From Neisseriaceae bacterium CLB008 (GTDB lineage: Bacteria > Pseudomonadota > Gammaproteobacteria > Burkholderiales > Neisseriaceae): a DNA stretch of 64,000 bases. The DNA is taken from the NCBI GenBank assembly GCA_041228285.1, contig CP166133.1, forward strand, positions 1,893,380 through 1,957,379, read 5' to 3'. The notes under the pieces were generated by a model. That model did no database searches, was not told the origin of the DNA, and saw only the letters and a list, made by a program, of their open reading frames with translations. The first letter of the stretch is position 1; each line of letters starts with the position of its first letter. A program made the position numbers and the translations under genes. Positions 9,132 through 17,589 of this stretch are shown in pieces.

Positions 9132-9187
9132 TTGGTAGTGGTTTGTGTTCCTTTTCTAGCCCCTTATACTCTAAGGGGCATTTTTTT
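9132..9187 (+). terminator. 3' UTR element and terminator, homologous to the candidate small RNA
   Basis: Beginning 6 nt after the HutZ-like stop codon, 9132-9156 is identical over 25 nt to 8266-8290. It is followed by GCCCCTTA (9159-9166), loop, TAAGGGGC and a T-run. The stem differs from copy 1 but keeps pairing. Confidence 0.85.
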
Positions 9188-9272
9188 GCCTATAGCCTGC
9201 TGCCACACGGCGCCCTCTCCCTAAACGTCATGCACCCATAGCAAGCATCACCCATCGTCCCGCACACAAGCC

Positions 9273-9962
9273 TTATTTGGGCACGGTGACCGCATTCATA
9301 CGGCGGTTGATGATGTTGGTTTTGTTAGACAAGGCACGAGACTTACGGTTTTCATCATAAAACCGCGGCCGCGTGACCATACTGGCTAAACGCGCAGCCT
9401 GTGCTTTGGTTAAATTATCAGCAGAACGTTTAAAGTAATACTGACTGGCTGCCTCAGCGCCGTAGACACCGTGACCCCATTCAATCACGTTTAAATAGAT
9501 TTCATAAATGCGTTTTTTATCGGTGCTGCCTTCCAATAGCAGTGTGAGCCAGGCTTCTTCACCTTTGCGCACATAGCTACGCGCCTCCCACAAAAACAAG
9601 TTTTTAACCAATTGCTGAGTAATGGTTGAGCCACCGGCTTTGACTTCGCCATTTTTTTCGTTACGGCGCATGGCATAACGAATGCCGTTCCAATCAAAAC
9701 CATCATGGCGCAAGAAGCTAGCGTCTTCCGAGGCAATCAATGCATGCTTTAAGTTACTGCTCAGCTCATCATAAGGCCGCCACTGATATTTAAGCACGAC
9801 ATCAGGGTCTTCGGCCTTCAAGACACTCATGCGTTCACGCATAAATGCCGTCGACTCTGGCCCCACACCCCGCCAAAACAGCATGGCCCCATAAGCGTAG
9901 ACATTAAACAAAACCACCGCTGCCACAGCAGCGGTGATGAGCCATTTAAGCCATTTAAACAT
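9273..9962 (-). CDS. mtgA: Monofunctional peptidoglycan glycosyltransferase
   Basis: A 229-residue GT51 enzyme that polymerises lipid II glycan chains at the periplasmic face of the inner membrane. A single N-terminal anchor spans about residues 8-29. Catalytic Glu79 is in the motif EDASFLRHDGFD, followed by GGSTITQQLVKNLFL and the second conserved region RKGEEAWLTLLLE, with its key glutamates, and IYLNVIEWG. It lacks a transpeptidase domain, as expected for MtgA. It lies 8 nt downstream of aroE and is probably co-transcribed with it. Confidence 0.95.
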   Translation of the reverse strand: MFKWLKWLITAAVAAVVLFNVYAYGAMLFWRGVGPESTAFMRERMSVLKAEDPDVVLKYQWRPYDELSSNLKHALIASEDASFLRHDGFDWNGIRYAMRRNEKNGEVKAGGSTITQQLVKNLFLWEARSYVRKGEEAWLTLLLEGSTDKKRIYEIYLNVIEWGHGVYGAEAASQYYFKRSADNLTKAQAARLASMVTRPRFYDENRKSRALSNKTNIINRRMNAVTVPK

Positions 9963-9970
9963 AGGAAAGC

Positions 9971-10795
9971 CTAAGCCAGCTGCTCACGCAGAGCATTGGT
10001 AATGGCACGGGTTTCAGGCTTGAAGCCACGCCAAATTTCGTATGAGGCCGCGGCTTGCTCAACCAACATGCCTAAACCATCCGCTAAAATACCGGCCTTC
10101 TCAGCCTGGGCACGCTTTAAGAATTCAGTTAAGCCAGAGCCATACACCATATCGTAGGCCAAGGTTTTCTCAGTAAAGATGCCTTTAGGAATCGGTGGCA
10201 ACTCATTATGCAAACTGCTCGAAGTCCCATTGATGATGACGTCAAACTCATGACCAGCCAGTTCTTCATACGGCAAGATGTCAATTTGGTGGCCCTCAAA
10301 CTGAGACACCAGAGCTTTAGCACGATCCAAATTACGGTTCGCGATGGTCACCGACAGCGGTAGCTGTGCCAAAATAGGCTGCAACACGCCGCGAACGGCA
10401 CCGCCTGCGCCCAAGATCAACACCCGGCGCGCAATCAAAGGACAGTCTAAATTATTTAAAATATCGCTCACAATGCCTACACCGTCGGTGTTATCGCCCA
10501 AAAGCTGTCCGTTTGGCAAGATGCTGATGGTGTTGACGGCTAGAGCTGCTTCGGCGCGCTCGGTGCGCTCATCCACAAATTCATAGGCATCCCCTTTAAA
10601 CGGTAGGGTAATATTGAGGCCGGAGCCACCGGAGGCAAAAAAGGCCGCGGCAACGTCTTTAAAGCCGTCTAACGGCGCCAAAATGCGCTCATAGCCCAGC
10701 GCAATGCCTTCTTGTTTGGCAAACGCCAAATGAATTTCTGGCGAGCGGCTGTGTTCGATCGGGTGACCGACAACCGCATAACGTAGTTCTTTCAT
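9971..10795 (-). CDS. aroE: Shikimate dehydrogenase
   Basis: A 274-residue NADPH-dependent shikimate dehydrogenase. The substrate domain shows AVVGHPIEHSRSPEIH and GLNITLPFK, with the catalytic lysine. The NADP domain shows VLILGAGGAVRGVL and ANRNLDRA. The ATG at 10795 has AGGG about 9 nt upstream; a TTG two codons earlier is less likely. The reaction reduces 3-dehydroshikimate to shikimate. mtgA follows immediately. Confidence 0.96.
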   Translation of the reverse strand: MKELRYAVVGHPIEHSRSPEIHLAFAKQEGIALGYERILAPLDGFKDVAAAFFASGGSGLNITLPFKGDAYEFVDERTERAEAALAVNTISILPNGQLLGDNTDGVGIVSDILNNLDCPLIARRVLILGAGGAVRGVLQPILAQLPLSVTIANRNLDRAKALVSQFEGHQIDILPYEELAGHEFDVIINGTSSSLHNELPPIPKGIFTEKTLAYDMVYGSGLTEFLKRAQAEKAGILADGLGMLVEQAAASYEIWRGFKPETRAITNALREQLA

Positions 10796-11144
10796 ATTCA
10801 AACCCTATAGCGATATTAATTATATTGTGTCGATACTTTGCCCTTAAACGCGGCTTTTTTCAACTCTTATCGTCAATATTCTGCCTTTTTAGCCCAGTAA
10901 ACCGCCTATTGGCTGGTTTTAGGCGCCAACCAATCATCATGACGTAAGAATATAAAGTCTGGTAAAAACCGAATTTTACCGTTTTATGGCTGTAAACTTA
11001 GTGATTTTGGCATACGCCAGATTATTTTTTCTCGCAGCCATTCTTTTATCAAAATACTTATGGCACAATAGACCGACTGCCCAGTACACAACGGGTGTCA
11101 CCGTTTTATCTCTCGCATCATCCCACCCATACTAGGAGACACAG
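10796..11144. other. Divergent control region between aroE and glnA
   Basis: This 349-nt non-coding region is AT-rich and must hold the glnA and aroE promoters. TGGCAC at about 11059 resembles the -24 half of a sigma-54 promoter, but the expected TTGC -12 element is not at the right distance, so sigma-54 control is not supported. A short inverted repeat TGGCATACGCCA lies near 11009. AGGAG precedes the glnA start. Confidence 0.4.
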
Positions 11145-12563
11145 ATGTCTGTTGCACACGTCGTAGAGTTGATAAAGGCACACAAAATTCGCTTCATCGA
11201 TTTACGCCTTACCGACACTAAAGGTAAAGAGCACCACGTAACCATTCCCGCCCATGTTTTATTGGAAGACCCAGAAGAATGGTTTGAGTCAGGCCAGCCC
11301 TTCGACGGCTCTTCAATGGCCGGCTGGAAAGGTGTTCAGGCGTCTGACATGCTGTTAATCGCCGACCCAGACAGTGCCAACATCGATCCGTTCTTTGACG
11401 AACCAACCCTCATTTTAACCTGTGATGTGATTGACCCAGCCAACGGCCAAGGCTATGACCGTTGCCCACGCTCGGTGGCGAAGCGTGCAGAAAATTATTT
11501 AAAAGCTTCTGGCATAGGCGACACCGCCTTTTTTGGCCCAGAGCCAGAATTCTTTGTATTCGACAGCGTGGAGTTTGAAACCCACGCCTCAGGTACGCGC
11601 TTCCAAATCAACGCTGAAGAAGCCGCTTGGTCCTCAGGCAAAAGCCTAAACGGCGGCAACACAGGCCATCGCCCCATGATGAAAGGCGGCTATTTCCCAG
11701 TACCACCGGTTGATTCTGGCCAAGACATGCGTTCAGCCATGGTCATGACCATGGAAGCCATGGGCGTACCGGTAGAGGTTCACCACCACGAAGTCGGCAC
11801 CGCCGGCCAAATGGAAATCGGCACTCGCTTCAGCACGCTGACCAAGCGCGCCGACATGACCCAAGTCATGAAATACGTGATTCACAACGTGGCCCACAAC
11901 TACGGTAAAACCGCAACCTTCATGCCGAAACCCATCATGGGCGACAACGGCTCTGGCATGCACGTGCATCAATCCATTTGGAAAGATGGCCAAAACTTAT
12001 TTGCTGGCGACGGCTATGGCGGCCTATCCGATACGGCGCTCTACTACATTGGCGGCATCATCAAGCACGCCAAAGCCTTGAACGCAATCACCAATCCCAG
12101 CACCAACTCATACAAACGTTTGGTGCCGCATTATGAAGCCCCTACCAAATTGGCCTACTCAGCCAAAAACCGTTCGGCATCGATCCGCATTCCTTACGTG
12201 GCCAGCACTAAAGGTCGCCGTATTGAAGCGCGCTTCCCAGACCCAATGGCCAACCCCTACCTATGCTTTGCCGCGCTATTGATGGCTGGCCTAGACGGCA
12301 TTCAAAACAAGATTCACCCTGGCGATGCCGCGGATAAAAACCTCTACGACCTACCACCGGAAGAAGACAAGTTAATCCCAACCGTGTGTACTTCATTAGA
12401 AGAAGCCCTAGCTGCCCTACAAGCCGACCATGAGTTCTTAACCCGCGGCGGTGTGTTCAGCGAAGACTGGGTACAAAGCTACATCACCTTAAAAATGGCC
12501 GACGTGACGCGCATGCAAATGGCGCCTCACCCCTTAGAGTTTGAAATGTACTACAGCCTCTAA
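11145..12563 (+). CDS. glnA: Type I glutamine synthetase
   Basis: A 472-residue GSI that forms glutamine from glutamate, ammonia and ATP. It has the beta-grasp signature FDGSSMAGW, metal-binding EPEFFVFD, the ATP-binding block [16 protein letters not shown], and [18 protein letters not shown] places the adenylylation tyrosine at Tyr401, so this is the GSI-beta type expected to be controlled by GlnE. AGGAG lies 6 nt before the ATG. No ntrBC genes are present. A terminator shared with the convergent chorismate mutase gene follows. Confidence 0.98.
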   Translation: MSVAHVVELIKAHKIRFIDLRLTDTKGKEHHVTIPAHVLLEDPEEWFESGQPFDGSSMAGWKGVQASDMLLIADPDSANIDPFFDEPTLILTCDVIDPANGQGYDRCPRSVAKRAENYLKASGIGDTAFFGPEPEFFVFDSVEFETHASGTRFQINAEEAAWSSGKSLNGGNTGHRPMMKGGYFPVPPVDSGQDMRSAMVMTMEAMGVPVEVHHHEVGTAGQMEIGTRFSTLTKRADMTQVMKYVIHNVAHNYGKTATFMPKPIMGDNGSGMHVHQSIWKDGQNLFAGDGYGGLSDTALYYIGGIIKHAKALNAITNPSTNSYKRLVPHYEAPTKLAYSAKNRSASIRIPYVASTKGRRIEARFPDPMANPYLCFAALLMAGLDGIQNKIHPGDAADKNLYDLPPEEDKLIPTVCTSLEEALAALQADHEFLTRGGVFSEDWVQSYITLKMADVTRMQMAPHPLEFEMYYSL

Positions 12564-12580
12564 GTCGACCCCACAATGCG

Positions 12581-12613
12581 AACGCGCCGGCTGATTCAAC
12601 CAGCAGGCGCGTT
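12581..12613. terminator. Terminator between glnA and chorismate mutase gene
   Basis: AACGCGCC (12581-12588) pairs with GGCGCGTT (12606-12613), with an inner GCTG/CAGC stem. TTTT follows on the plus strand. It lies between two convergent genes. Confidence 0.8.
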
Positions 12614-12615
12614 TT

Positions 12616-12903
12616 CTATACCGATCGCCTCGCCAAAAGCTCATGTTCGTAAGCAATAAACGCCCCAATCATGGCCCGATACACTGCCTCTACCACCTCA
12701 GGGCTCGCACCAACCAACCGAGCTTCAGTCTTCGCCTGCTCAATCACCGCCGCCGCTCGCTCTGGTGCAGGCACCGCAGCAGCATCGGTTTTAAACCCTG
12801 CCGCTTGCGTCACATACCCCTGTCGTTTCGCTAACAGCGCAATCAACTGCTTATCCAACACATCAATCTGCGTCCTCACTTCTGTCAAAGACGTACATTT
12901 CAT
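12616..12903 (-). CDS. Small monofunctional chorismate mutase (AroQ fold)
   Basis: A 95-residue all-helical protein of the chorismate mutase type II fold: IDVLDKQLIALLAKRQGYV in the first long helix, then PAPERAAAVIEQAKTEA and a third helix. It would convert chorismate to prephenate, or act as an isochorismate-pyruvate lyase-like homologue. The ATG at 12903 follows a clear GGAGAAAAAG site; a longer frame upstream is not supported. It has no fused prephenate dehydratase or dehydrogenase. Confidence 0.82.
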   Translation of the reverse strand: MKCTSLTEVRTQIDVLDKQLIALLAKRQGYVTQAAGFKTDAAAVPAPERAAAVIEQAKTEARLVGASPEVVEAVYRAMIGAFIAYEHELLARRSV

Positions 12904-13026
12904 CTTTTTCTCCTTTGGGCCAATGGCCAACTCATCAATCACATACACACTAATTAAAACAAACCCTTGCATCACCACAGGCACTGCCTTAGCAAATCAG
13001 GTATACTGACCCCACCTGTCGGCATG

Positions 13027-13081
13027 GCCATGAATCAGTAATATCCAGCCACAAAATGGCTGGATATTACTGATTCATGGC
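13027..13081. repeat. Perfect 24-bp inverted repeat
   Basis: Positions 13027-13050 and 13058-13081 are exact complements around a 7-nt loop (ACAAAAT). The arms begin GCCATGAATCAGTAAT. It lies 47 nt before the MFS gene and upstream of the divergent chorismate mutase gene. There is no T-run, so it is a poor terminator. I see no second copy in the window. It may be a regulatory hairpin, a small palindromic element or a large operator. Confidence 0.85.
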
Positions 13082-13128
13082 AGATACCGAGCATGTTCTT
13101 CTTCACTTCCTCTATAGAGTGATCATCT

Positions 13129-14532
13129 ATGCAAAACTACGTCGCGCCCGTTATATCGGCGAAAGTCAAAAAAATACTGCCCATTATCGTGGCCTCTGCC
13201 ATTTTCATGCAGATGTTAGACGCCACCATTTTGAACACCGCCCTACCGTCTATGGCACGGGATTTAAATGAATCCCCGCTCAATATGCAATCGGCCATCA
13301 TCAGTTATGCCCTCACCGTCGCGCTACTGATTCCCGTCAGCGGCTATTTTGCCGACCGCTACGGCACCAAAAAAACCTTTATGGTTGCCGTGGTACTGTT
13401 CTGCATTGGCTCCTTGCTGTGCGCCCTGTCACCCACCTTATCCACCCTGGTCTTTTCCCGAGTCATTCAAGGCATCGGCGGCGCCATGATGACGCCCATC
13501 GCGCGACTCACCCTCATCAAAGCCTATGATCGTTCAGAGTTTTTATCGGTTATTAACTACGCCACCATGCCTGCCCTGATTGGGCCTATTATTGGCCCTT
13601 TAGTCGGTGGTTATTTAGTTGAAGTGGCCAGTTGGCATTGGGTATTCCTCATCAACATCCCCATTGGCGTGCTCGGTCTCATCAGCGCTTATAAATTCAT
13701 GCCCGATTTTCGCGAACCTGAAGTCCACATGGATTTTCTTGGCTACGCCCTATTTGGCTCGGCCGTCGTACTGCTGTCTTTAGGACTAGAGTTCGCTGGT
13801 CAAGGAGCGGGCCTACCGTTTGCCGTCACCGTCATGGCCATTGGCCTGGCCTTATTAGCGGGCTATGTGCGCTACGCTGAACGCATGCCTAGTCCTTTAT
13901 TCTCAATGGATTTATTTAAAATTCGCACCTTCCGCATCGGCATCTGGGGCAACCTCGTCACCCGCGTCGGCATCAGCGCCATGCCACTACTGCTGCCGCT
14001 GCTGCTACAGGTGGCTTTTTTAAATTCTGCCAGTACTGCAGGGTGGATGCTGGCGCCGATGGCCATTGCAGCACTCTTAATCAAGCCCTTTATCAAACCC
14101 TTATTAACCCGCTACAGTTATCGTAAAGTCTTAGTGGGCAACACCCTCTTTATTGGTTTTATGTCTATTTTGCTGGCACTACCGACGGCCAACACGCCGC
14201 TGTATTACTTGATTCCCTTGCTATTCGTCATGGGCGCGTCGAACTCCATTCAGTTTACCGCCATGAACACCATTTCTTTATCTAATCTGCGGCCACATCA
14301 GGCCAGCAGCGGCAACAGCCTAGTGGCGGTGAATCAGCAGTTATCCATTGGTTTTGGCATTGCCATCGGCGCTGCTTGCCTACGCTTTTTTGATGGCCAA
14401 AACTGGGTCGGCGACACCCACACCGCCTTCAGAATCACCTTCGTCATCTTGGGCCTCGCCACCATGGCCTCGAGCCTGGTCTTTAGCCGCTTACACCAAA
14501 AAGACGGCGACAACTTGGCCCAGAAGCACTAG
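13129..14532 (+). CDS. MFS drug:H+ antiporter, DHA2 type (MdtD/EmrB-like)
   Basis: A 467-residue polytopic transporter with the DHA2 motif C region and the N-terminal LDATILNTALPSMARDL segment. The loop 2-3 motif GYFADRYGTKKTF (motif A) and RVIQGIGGAMMTPIARL are typical of multidrug exporters such as MdtD. It acts in the inner membrane and exports unknown compounds using the proton gradient. Its stop codon overlaps that of the convergent downstream gene in CTAG. The large palindrome 47 nt upstream may affect its expression. Confidence 0.9.
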   Translation: MQNYVAPVISAKVKKILPIIVASAIFMQMLDATILNTALPSMARDLNESPLNMQSAIISYALTVALLIPVSGYFADRYGTKKTFMVAVVLFCIGSLLCALSPTLSTLVFSRVIQGIGGAMMTPIARLTLIKAYDRSEFLSVINYATMPALIGPIIGPLVGGYLVEVASWHWVFLINIPIGVLGLISAYKFMPDFREPEVHMDFLGYALFGSAVVLLSLGLEFAGQGAGLPFAVTVMAIGLALLAGYVRYAERMPSPLFSMDLFKIRTFRIGIWGNLVTRVGISAMPLLLPLLLQVAFLNSASTAGWMLAPMAIAALLIKPFIKPLLTRYSYRKVLVGNTLFIGFMSILLALPTANTPLYYLIPLLFVMGASNSIQFTAMNTISLSNLRPHQASSGNSLVAVNQQLSIGFGIAIGAACLRFFDGQNWVGDTHTAFRITFVILGLATMASSLVFSRLHQKDGDNLAQKH

Positions 14533-15047
14533 GCTAAGCGGCTTAACTGGCGCAGCAATAGGCTATTTTGCACTAGGCCTAAGTCCAATTGGCCATGATT
14601 CAGGGCTGGCGTTTCCACGATGAGGGTTTGATCAGGCCGACCAGAATGCAGGCTCAAGCAGCCCTCTGCCGCCACAAATGTAAGGCCATGCTGCTGGGCA
14701 AACGCTTGCGCTCGCTGGTTGGCCAGCGCCAACATCGGCAAGAGGGTGACGTCTAAGAAGAAACGGCGTGCCTGCAGCACCAAGATACGCGCGGCAAACC
14801 AATCAGCCTCTTCAGTAAAACGATGCGGGCTGACCTGTTCAAAATCGTGGCGCATAGCGGCTACAAGGCAAGCGACCATGCGAATTTGCGGCACTAGGGC
14901 TTCGCTGACTTTGGGCAGCGCCATGATACTAGGGGGCATAGTAATGGGCGTGGCGGCATCGCCATCCACAATGAGGTGCCATGCCTGAACCGTTTCTTGT
15001 TCAGGCTTAGGGGCTGTTTGATGAAGTTGTTTGGCGCTGGCAAGCAT
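14529..15047 (-). CDS. Conserved-looking protein of unknown function
   Basis: A 172-residue soluble protein with a good AGGACG ribosome-binding site before its ATG. There is no signal peptide, membrane helix or recognised motif. It is rich in Ala, Leu and Gln, with helical stretches (IRMVACLVAAMRHDFEQV, ARILVLQARRFFLDVTLLPML) and a C-terminal part that may be strand-rich. Codon use matches the neighbours, so it is probably a native gene. Function is not assigned. It converges on the MFS gene with overlapping stop codons. Confidence 0.65.
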   Translation of the reverse strand: MLASAKQLHQTAPKPEQETVQAWHLIVDGDAATPITMPPSIMALPKVSEALVPQIRMVACLVAAMRHDFEQVSPHRFTEEADWFAARILVLQARRFFLDVTLLPMLALANQRAQAFAQQHGLTFVAAEGCLSLHSGRPDQTLIVETPALNHGQLDLGLVQNSLLLRQLSRLA

Positions 15048-15113
15048 TTTTTCGTCCTTTTTTAGTGGTTCCTACCGCTGCTGCTTGGGCGCCTTTACTG
15101 ATTATTGACCATC

Positions 15114-15146
15114 AAAAAAGCCGCCCTATCATCAGGCGGCTTTTTT
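15114..15146. terminator. Bidirectional terminator
   Basis: AAAAAAGCCGCC (15114-15125) and GGCGGCTTTTTT (15135-15146) form a perfect 12-bp stem with a 9-nt loop. It lies between ubiX and the next minus-strand gene, and probably ends the ubiX transcript. The 165 nt between it and ubiX hold nothing else I can recognise. Confidence 0.85.
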
Positions 15147-15311
15147 GTGTATTCGTGTCGTAAACTAAATCTATTCACCATGCACACATAAGGCCCGCCC
15201 TCGAGGTGCGGTACCAATATGAAAAAGAAAAGGTGAAATTAGTTTGGGTATTCATGGCTTTTAGATTAAACACTGCGCATCAACTTGTCAAGACTATTTA
15301 ATAACTGAGGT

Positions 15312-15929
15312 TTATTCGGCCCACTTCTTCATCAACTGATGCGGAATATTCAGCTGATCCAAAATACGCGCCACTACAAAATCCACCATATCTTCAATGC
15401 TTTGTGGATGATGATAAAACCCTGGTGAAGGCGGTAAAATACACACACCTGTCTCGGACAAGGCCAGCATATTACGTAAGTGTATGGTCGACAGAGGAGT
15501 TTCACGAGGCACAATAATCAATGGCCGTCCCTCTTTAATGGATACATCGGCTGCGCGTTCAATCAAATTATCCGACAAACCTTGCGCAATCGCCGCCATT
15601 GTCCCCACGGTTGCAGGGCACACCACCATCGCATCGGCAGGATTAGTGCCCGACGCCACAGGGGCAAACCACTCTTCTTTGCCAAACACGCTCAACTGCT
15701 CTGGCGCCACCCCAAACTTTTCGCGCAGCATCTCAGCGCAGGCTTTAGGAGACGAGGGCAAAGTCAGGTCCATCTCTTGCTTGGCCACAATTTGCGCCGC
15801 CTGAGAATACAGCACCCATACCCGCTTATTCGCCGCCAGCAGGCTTTCGATCAAGCGAATGCCGTAAGGCATGCCCGATGCCCCGGTTAATGCCACACAG
15901 ACAGTATTGATTGGTCTGATTACCCTCAT
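15312..15929 (-). CDS. ubiX: Flavin prenyltransferase UbiX
   Basis: A protein of about 205 residues that prenylates FMN to make the cofactor of UbiD decarboxylases, used in ubiquinone synthesis. It has the N-terminal flavin loop ALTGASGMPYGIRL, the VCPATVGTMAAIAQG segment, DNLIERAADVSIKEGRPLI and the PRETPLSTIHLRNML block. The frame stays open to 16079, but the upstream 50 residues look non-coding. Starts at 15929, 15938 and 15941 cannot be separated. No ubiD lies in this window. Confidence 0.95.
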   Translation of the reverse strand: MRVIRPINTVCVALTGASGMPYGIRLIESLLAANKRVWVLYSQAAQIVAKQEMDLTLPSSPKACAEMLREKFGVAPEQLSVFGKEEWFAPVASGTNPADAMVVCPATVGTMAAIAQGLSDNLIERAADVSIKEGRPLIIVPRETPLSTIHLRNMLALSETGVCILPPSPGFYHHPQSIEDMVDFVVARILDQLNIPHQLMKKWAE

Positions 15930-16183
15930 GATGTCCATCATCCATTGCTGATTGTTTAGTACCCCATTATAAAACACTCCGCCACGAAAAGCTGCCTTTG
16001 TCTGCTCCGTGCACAGACAGCGAGTAGTGCAACCACGCTTGTCGACACCGTTCGAGTACTTTATGCTTAAAAGAATCATGCAACCATTTGCATTTTTCTG
16101 ACTCTATCTGCACATAGCGGCTAGACTCTATCAGCCTCATGCGCCTTTGCGCCCCACGCCCAACACCATAGCAAGGAGGATCT

Positions 16184-16615
16184 GTGCGACTGTTCTTACC
16201 CCTCATACTGGCCGGTAGCCTATTATTAGGTGCCTGCGCCGCGCCCAGCAATCACGCCAGCAGCACACCCAAGGCCAGCAGCATCACGCCCAAGCCCATT
16301 ATCCGCAGCAATGCGCTGCCCCTACGCACCGACACACCCGATCAAACCTACACCGCAAACCGCCCATCAGACGACGTCATGCAGTGTCTACAAGCGCAAA
16401 TCAAGACGTCTTTTCGTCTACCAGAGTCGTTTATTGGTCAGCACAGCTACGACCATCAGGCTTATTCCGTTGGCCTGATGAACCCGATTAGCCAGCGCAT
16501 GGGGATCACCCTAGACATCACGCGCAATACCCCAGCCACCAGCACCATCAAGCTCTACGCCAACGGTTCCGAGCTCTCTCGTGCATGGCAAAACCTACCA
16601 AAAAAATGCCTTTAG
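16184..16615 (+). CDS. Putative lipoprotein
   Basis: A 143-residue exported protein with a lipobox LLGAC that places the lipidated cysteine near residue 18. It starts with GTG behind an AAGGAGG site. A Ser/Pro/Thr-rich linker follows, then a compact domain of about 85 residues with two cysteines (MQCLQ and the terminal KKCL), which could form a disulfide. No family is recognised. It is expected in the outer or inner membrane facing the periplasm. Confidence 0.75.
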   Translation: MRLFLPLILAGSLLLGACAAPSNHASSTPKASSITPKPIIRSNALPLRTDTPDQTYTANRPSDDVMQCLQAQIKTSFRLPESFIGQHSYDHQAYSVGLMNPISQRMGITLDITRNTPATSTIKLYANGSELSRAWQNLPKKCL

Positions 16616-16809
16616 CATTGATTGATTAGCCGCTGATTGGCGCCAGAACTCAGCCTTTTAAATAAAACAGCTGACAACCACGCTGGTTTTGTGGGAAAAT
16701 CTGTGTATTATTAAATCTAGGCACAGCCAATGAATATTGATTGTGCCTTAATTTTGTATCAATTTTAGATCAAACAAGTAAAACGCTTGTTGCCAAGGAT
16801 GTCACCCAC

Positions 16810-17283
16810 ATGAGTACAGAAACTTCTCTCGGTGCCGCGCTTAAGGCCGCTGTGCAAACCATGAGTAAAAAGAAGCAAACAGAAATGATTGCTGATTATG
16901 TCTACAAGAAATATGATGTATTTAGTCGTTTCAAGCCATTGGCCATCGGCATCGACAAGGATTTGATTGAAACCTTGTCACAGTTCGACAGCGTATTGGT
17001 GTCTCGCGTGCTGGCTAACCACTGCCGTCGCCCCCGCTACATCAAATCATTGGCCCGCGGTGGCAAACGTTTTGACTTGAACGGCCGCTTCAAAGGTGAA
17101 GTGACCGCAGAAGAGCAAGAGATCGCCAAGGCGCACCCTTGCATGCAGTCGGAAGCCCCTAAAGCTGACGCAGCAGAAACCACAGCAGACGTTGCCGTTA
17201 TCGACGTTGATGCCGCTACAGATGTGGTTGAAACTGATGCAGCAGCAGAAGCGGTAGAAACCGCAACAACCGCTAAAGAGTAA
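16810..17283 (+). CDS. proQ: Minimal ProQ/FinO-domain RNA chaperone
   Basis: A 157-residue RNA-binding protein. The FinO/ProQ domain (about residues 10-110) includes YKKYDVFSRFKPLAIGIDKDL and LANHCRRPRYIKSLARGGKRFDLNG, the basic RNA-binding face. The rest is an Ala/Asp/Val-rich acidic tail. It resembles the short neisserial and legionella ProQ proteins rather than the longer E. coli form, which has an extra SH3-like domain. It probably binds small RNAs and mRNA 3' ends. ATG 16810 is preferred; the upstream TTG is not. Confidence 0.9.
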   Translation: MSTETSLGAALKAAVQTMSKKKQTEMIADYVYKKYDVFSRFKPLAIGIDKDLIETLSQFDSVLVSRVLANHCRRPRYIKSLARGGKRFDLNGRFKGEVTAEEQEIAKAHPCMQSEAPKADAAETTADVAVIDVDAATDVVETDAAAEAVETATTAKE

Positions 17284-17299
17284 ACCTTACTCGATTGTT

Positions 17300-17327
17300 A
17301 AAGCCATCTGTCTACAGATGGCTTTTT
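17300..17327 (+). terminator. Terminator of proQ
   Basis: AAAGCCATCTG pairs with CAGATGGCTTT around TCTA and runs into T5. From here to 17589 I see no supported gene; a short open frame at 17381-17581 has no ribosome-binding site or recognisable motif. Confidence 0.9.
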
Positions 17328-17589
17328 GCGTTTAGGCGCGATAAAAACCTAAAAGCCATGAACGATTACCATTTCGTTGGATGGTTAAAGCGTCGCTCAA
17401 CCCTTACGCTTACACAGCAGCACACATCAAAATAAAACCAAGCGGCCGACAACCCACTCTATCAACGCCCCCTTCATCTCAACAAACAACACATCGTATC
17501 ATTCTGACTATTGAGTACCGATCAGCACAAGTATTCCTAAGCAAAATGGCTTATATTAAAGCTCAAGTGACCCACCTTTAGGAAGCCAG

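Noticed and set aside
11055-11085. Sigma-54 promoter before glnA
   Set aside because: TGGCAC is present, but the TTGC element at the proper spacing is missing.
14529-15047. Assigning a function to the unknown 172-residue protein
   Set aside because: No motif or informative neighbour supports one.
17381-17581. 66-codon open frame before the Ada-AlkA gene
   Set aside because: No ribosome-binding site and unlikely composition; the region is better explained as promoter sequence.
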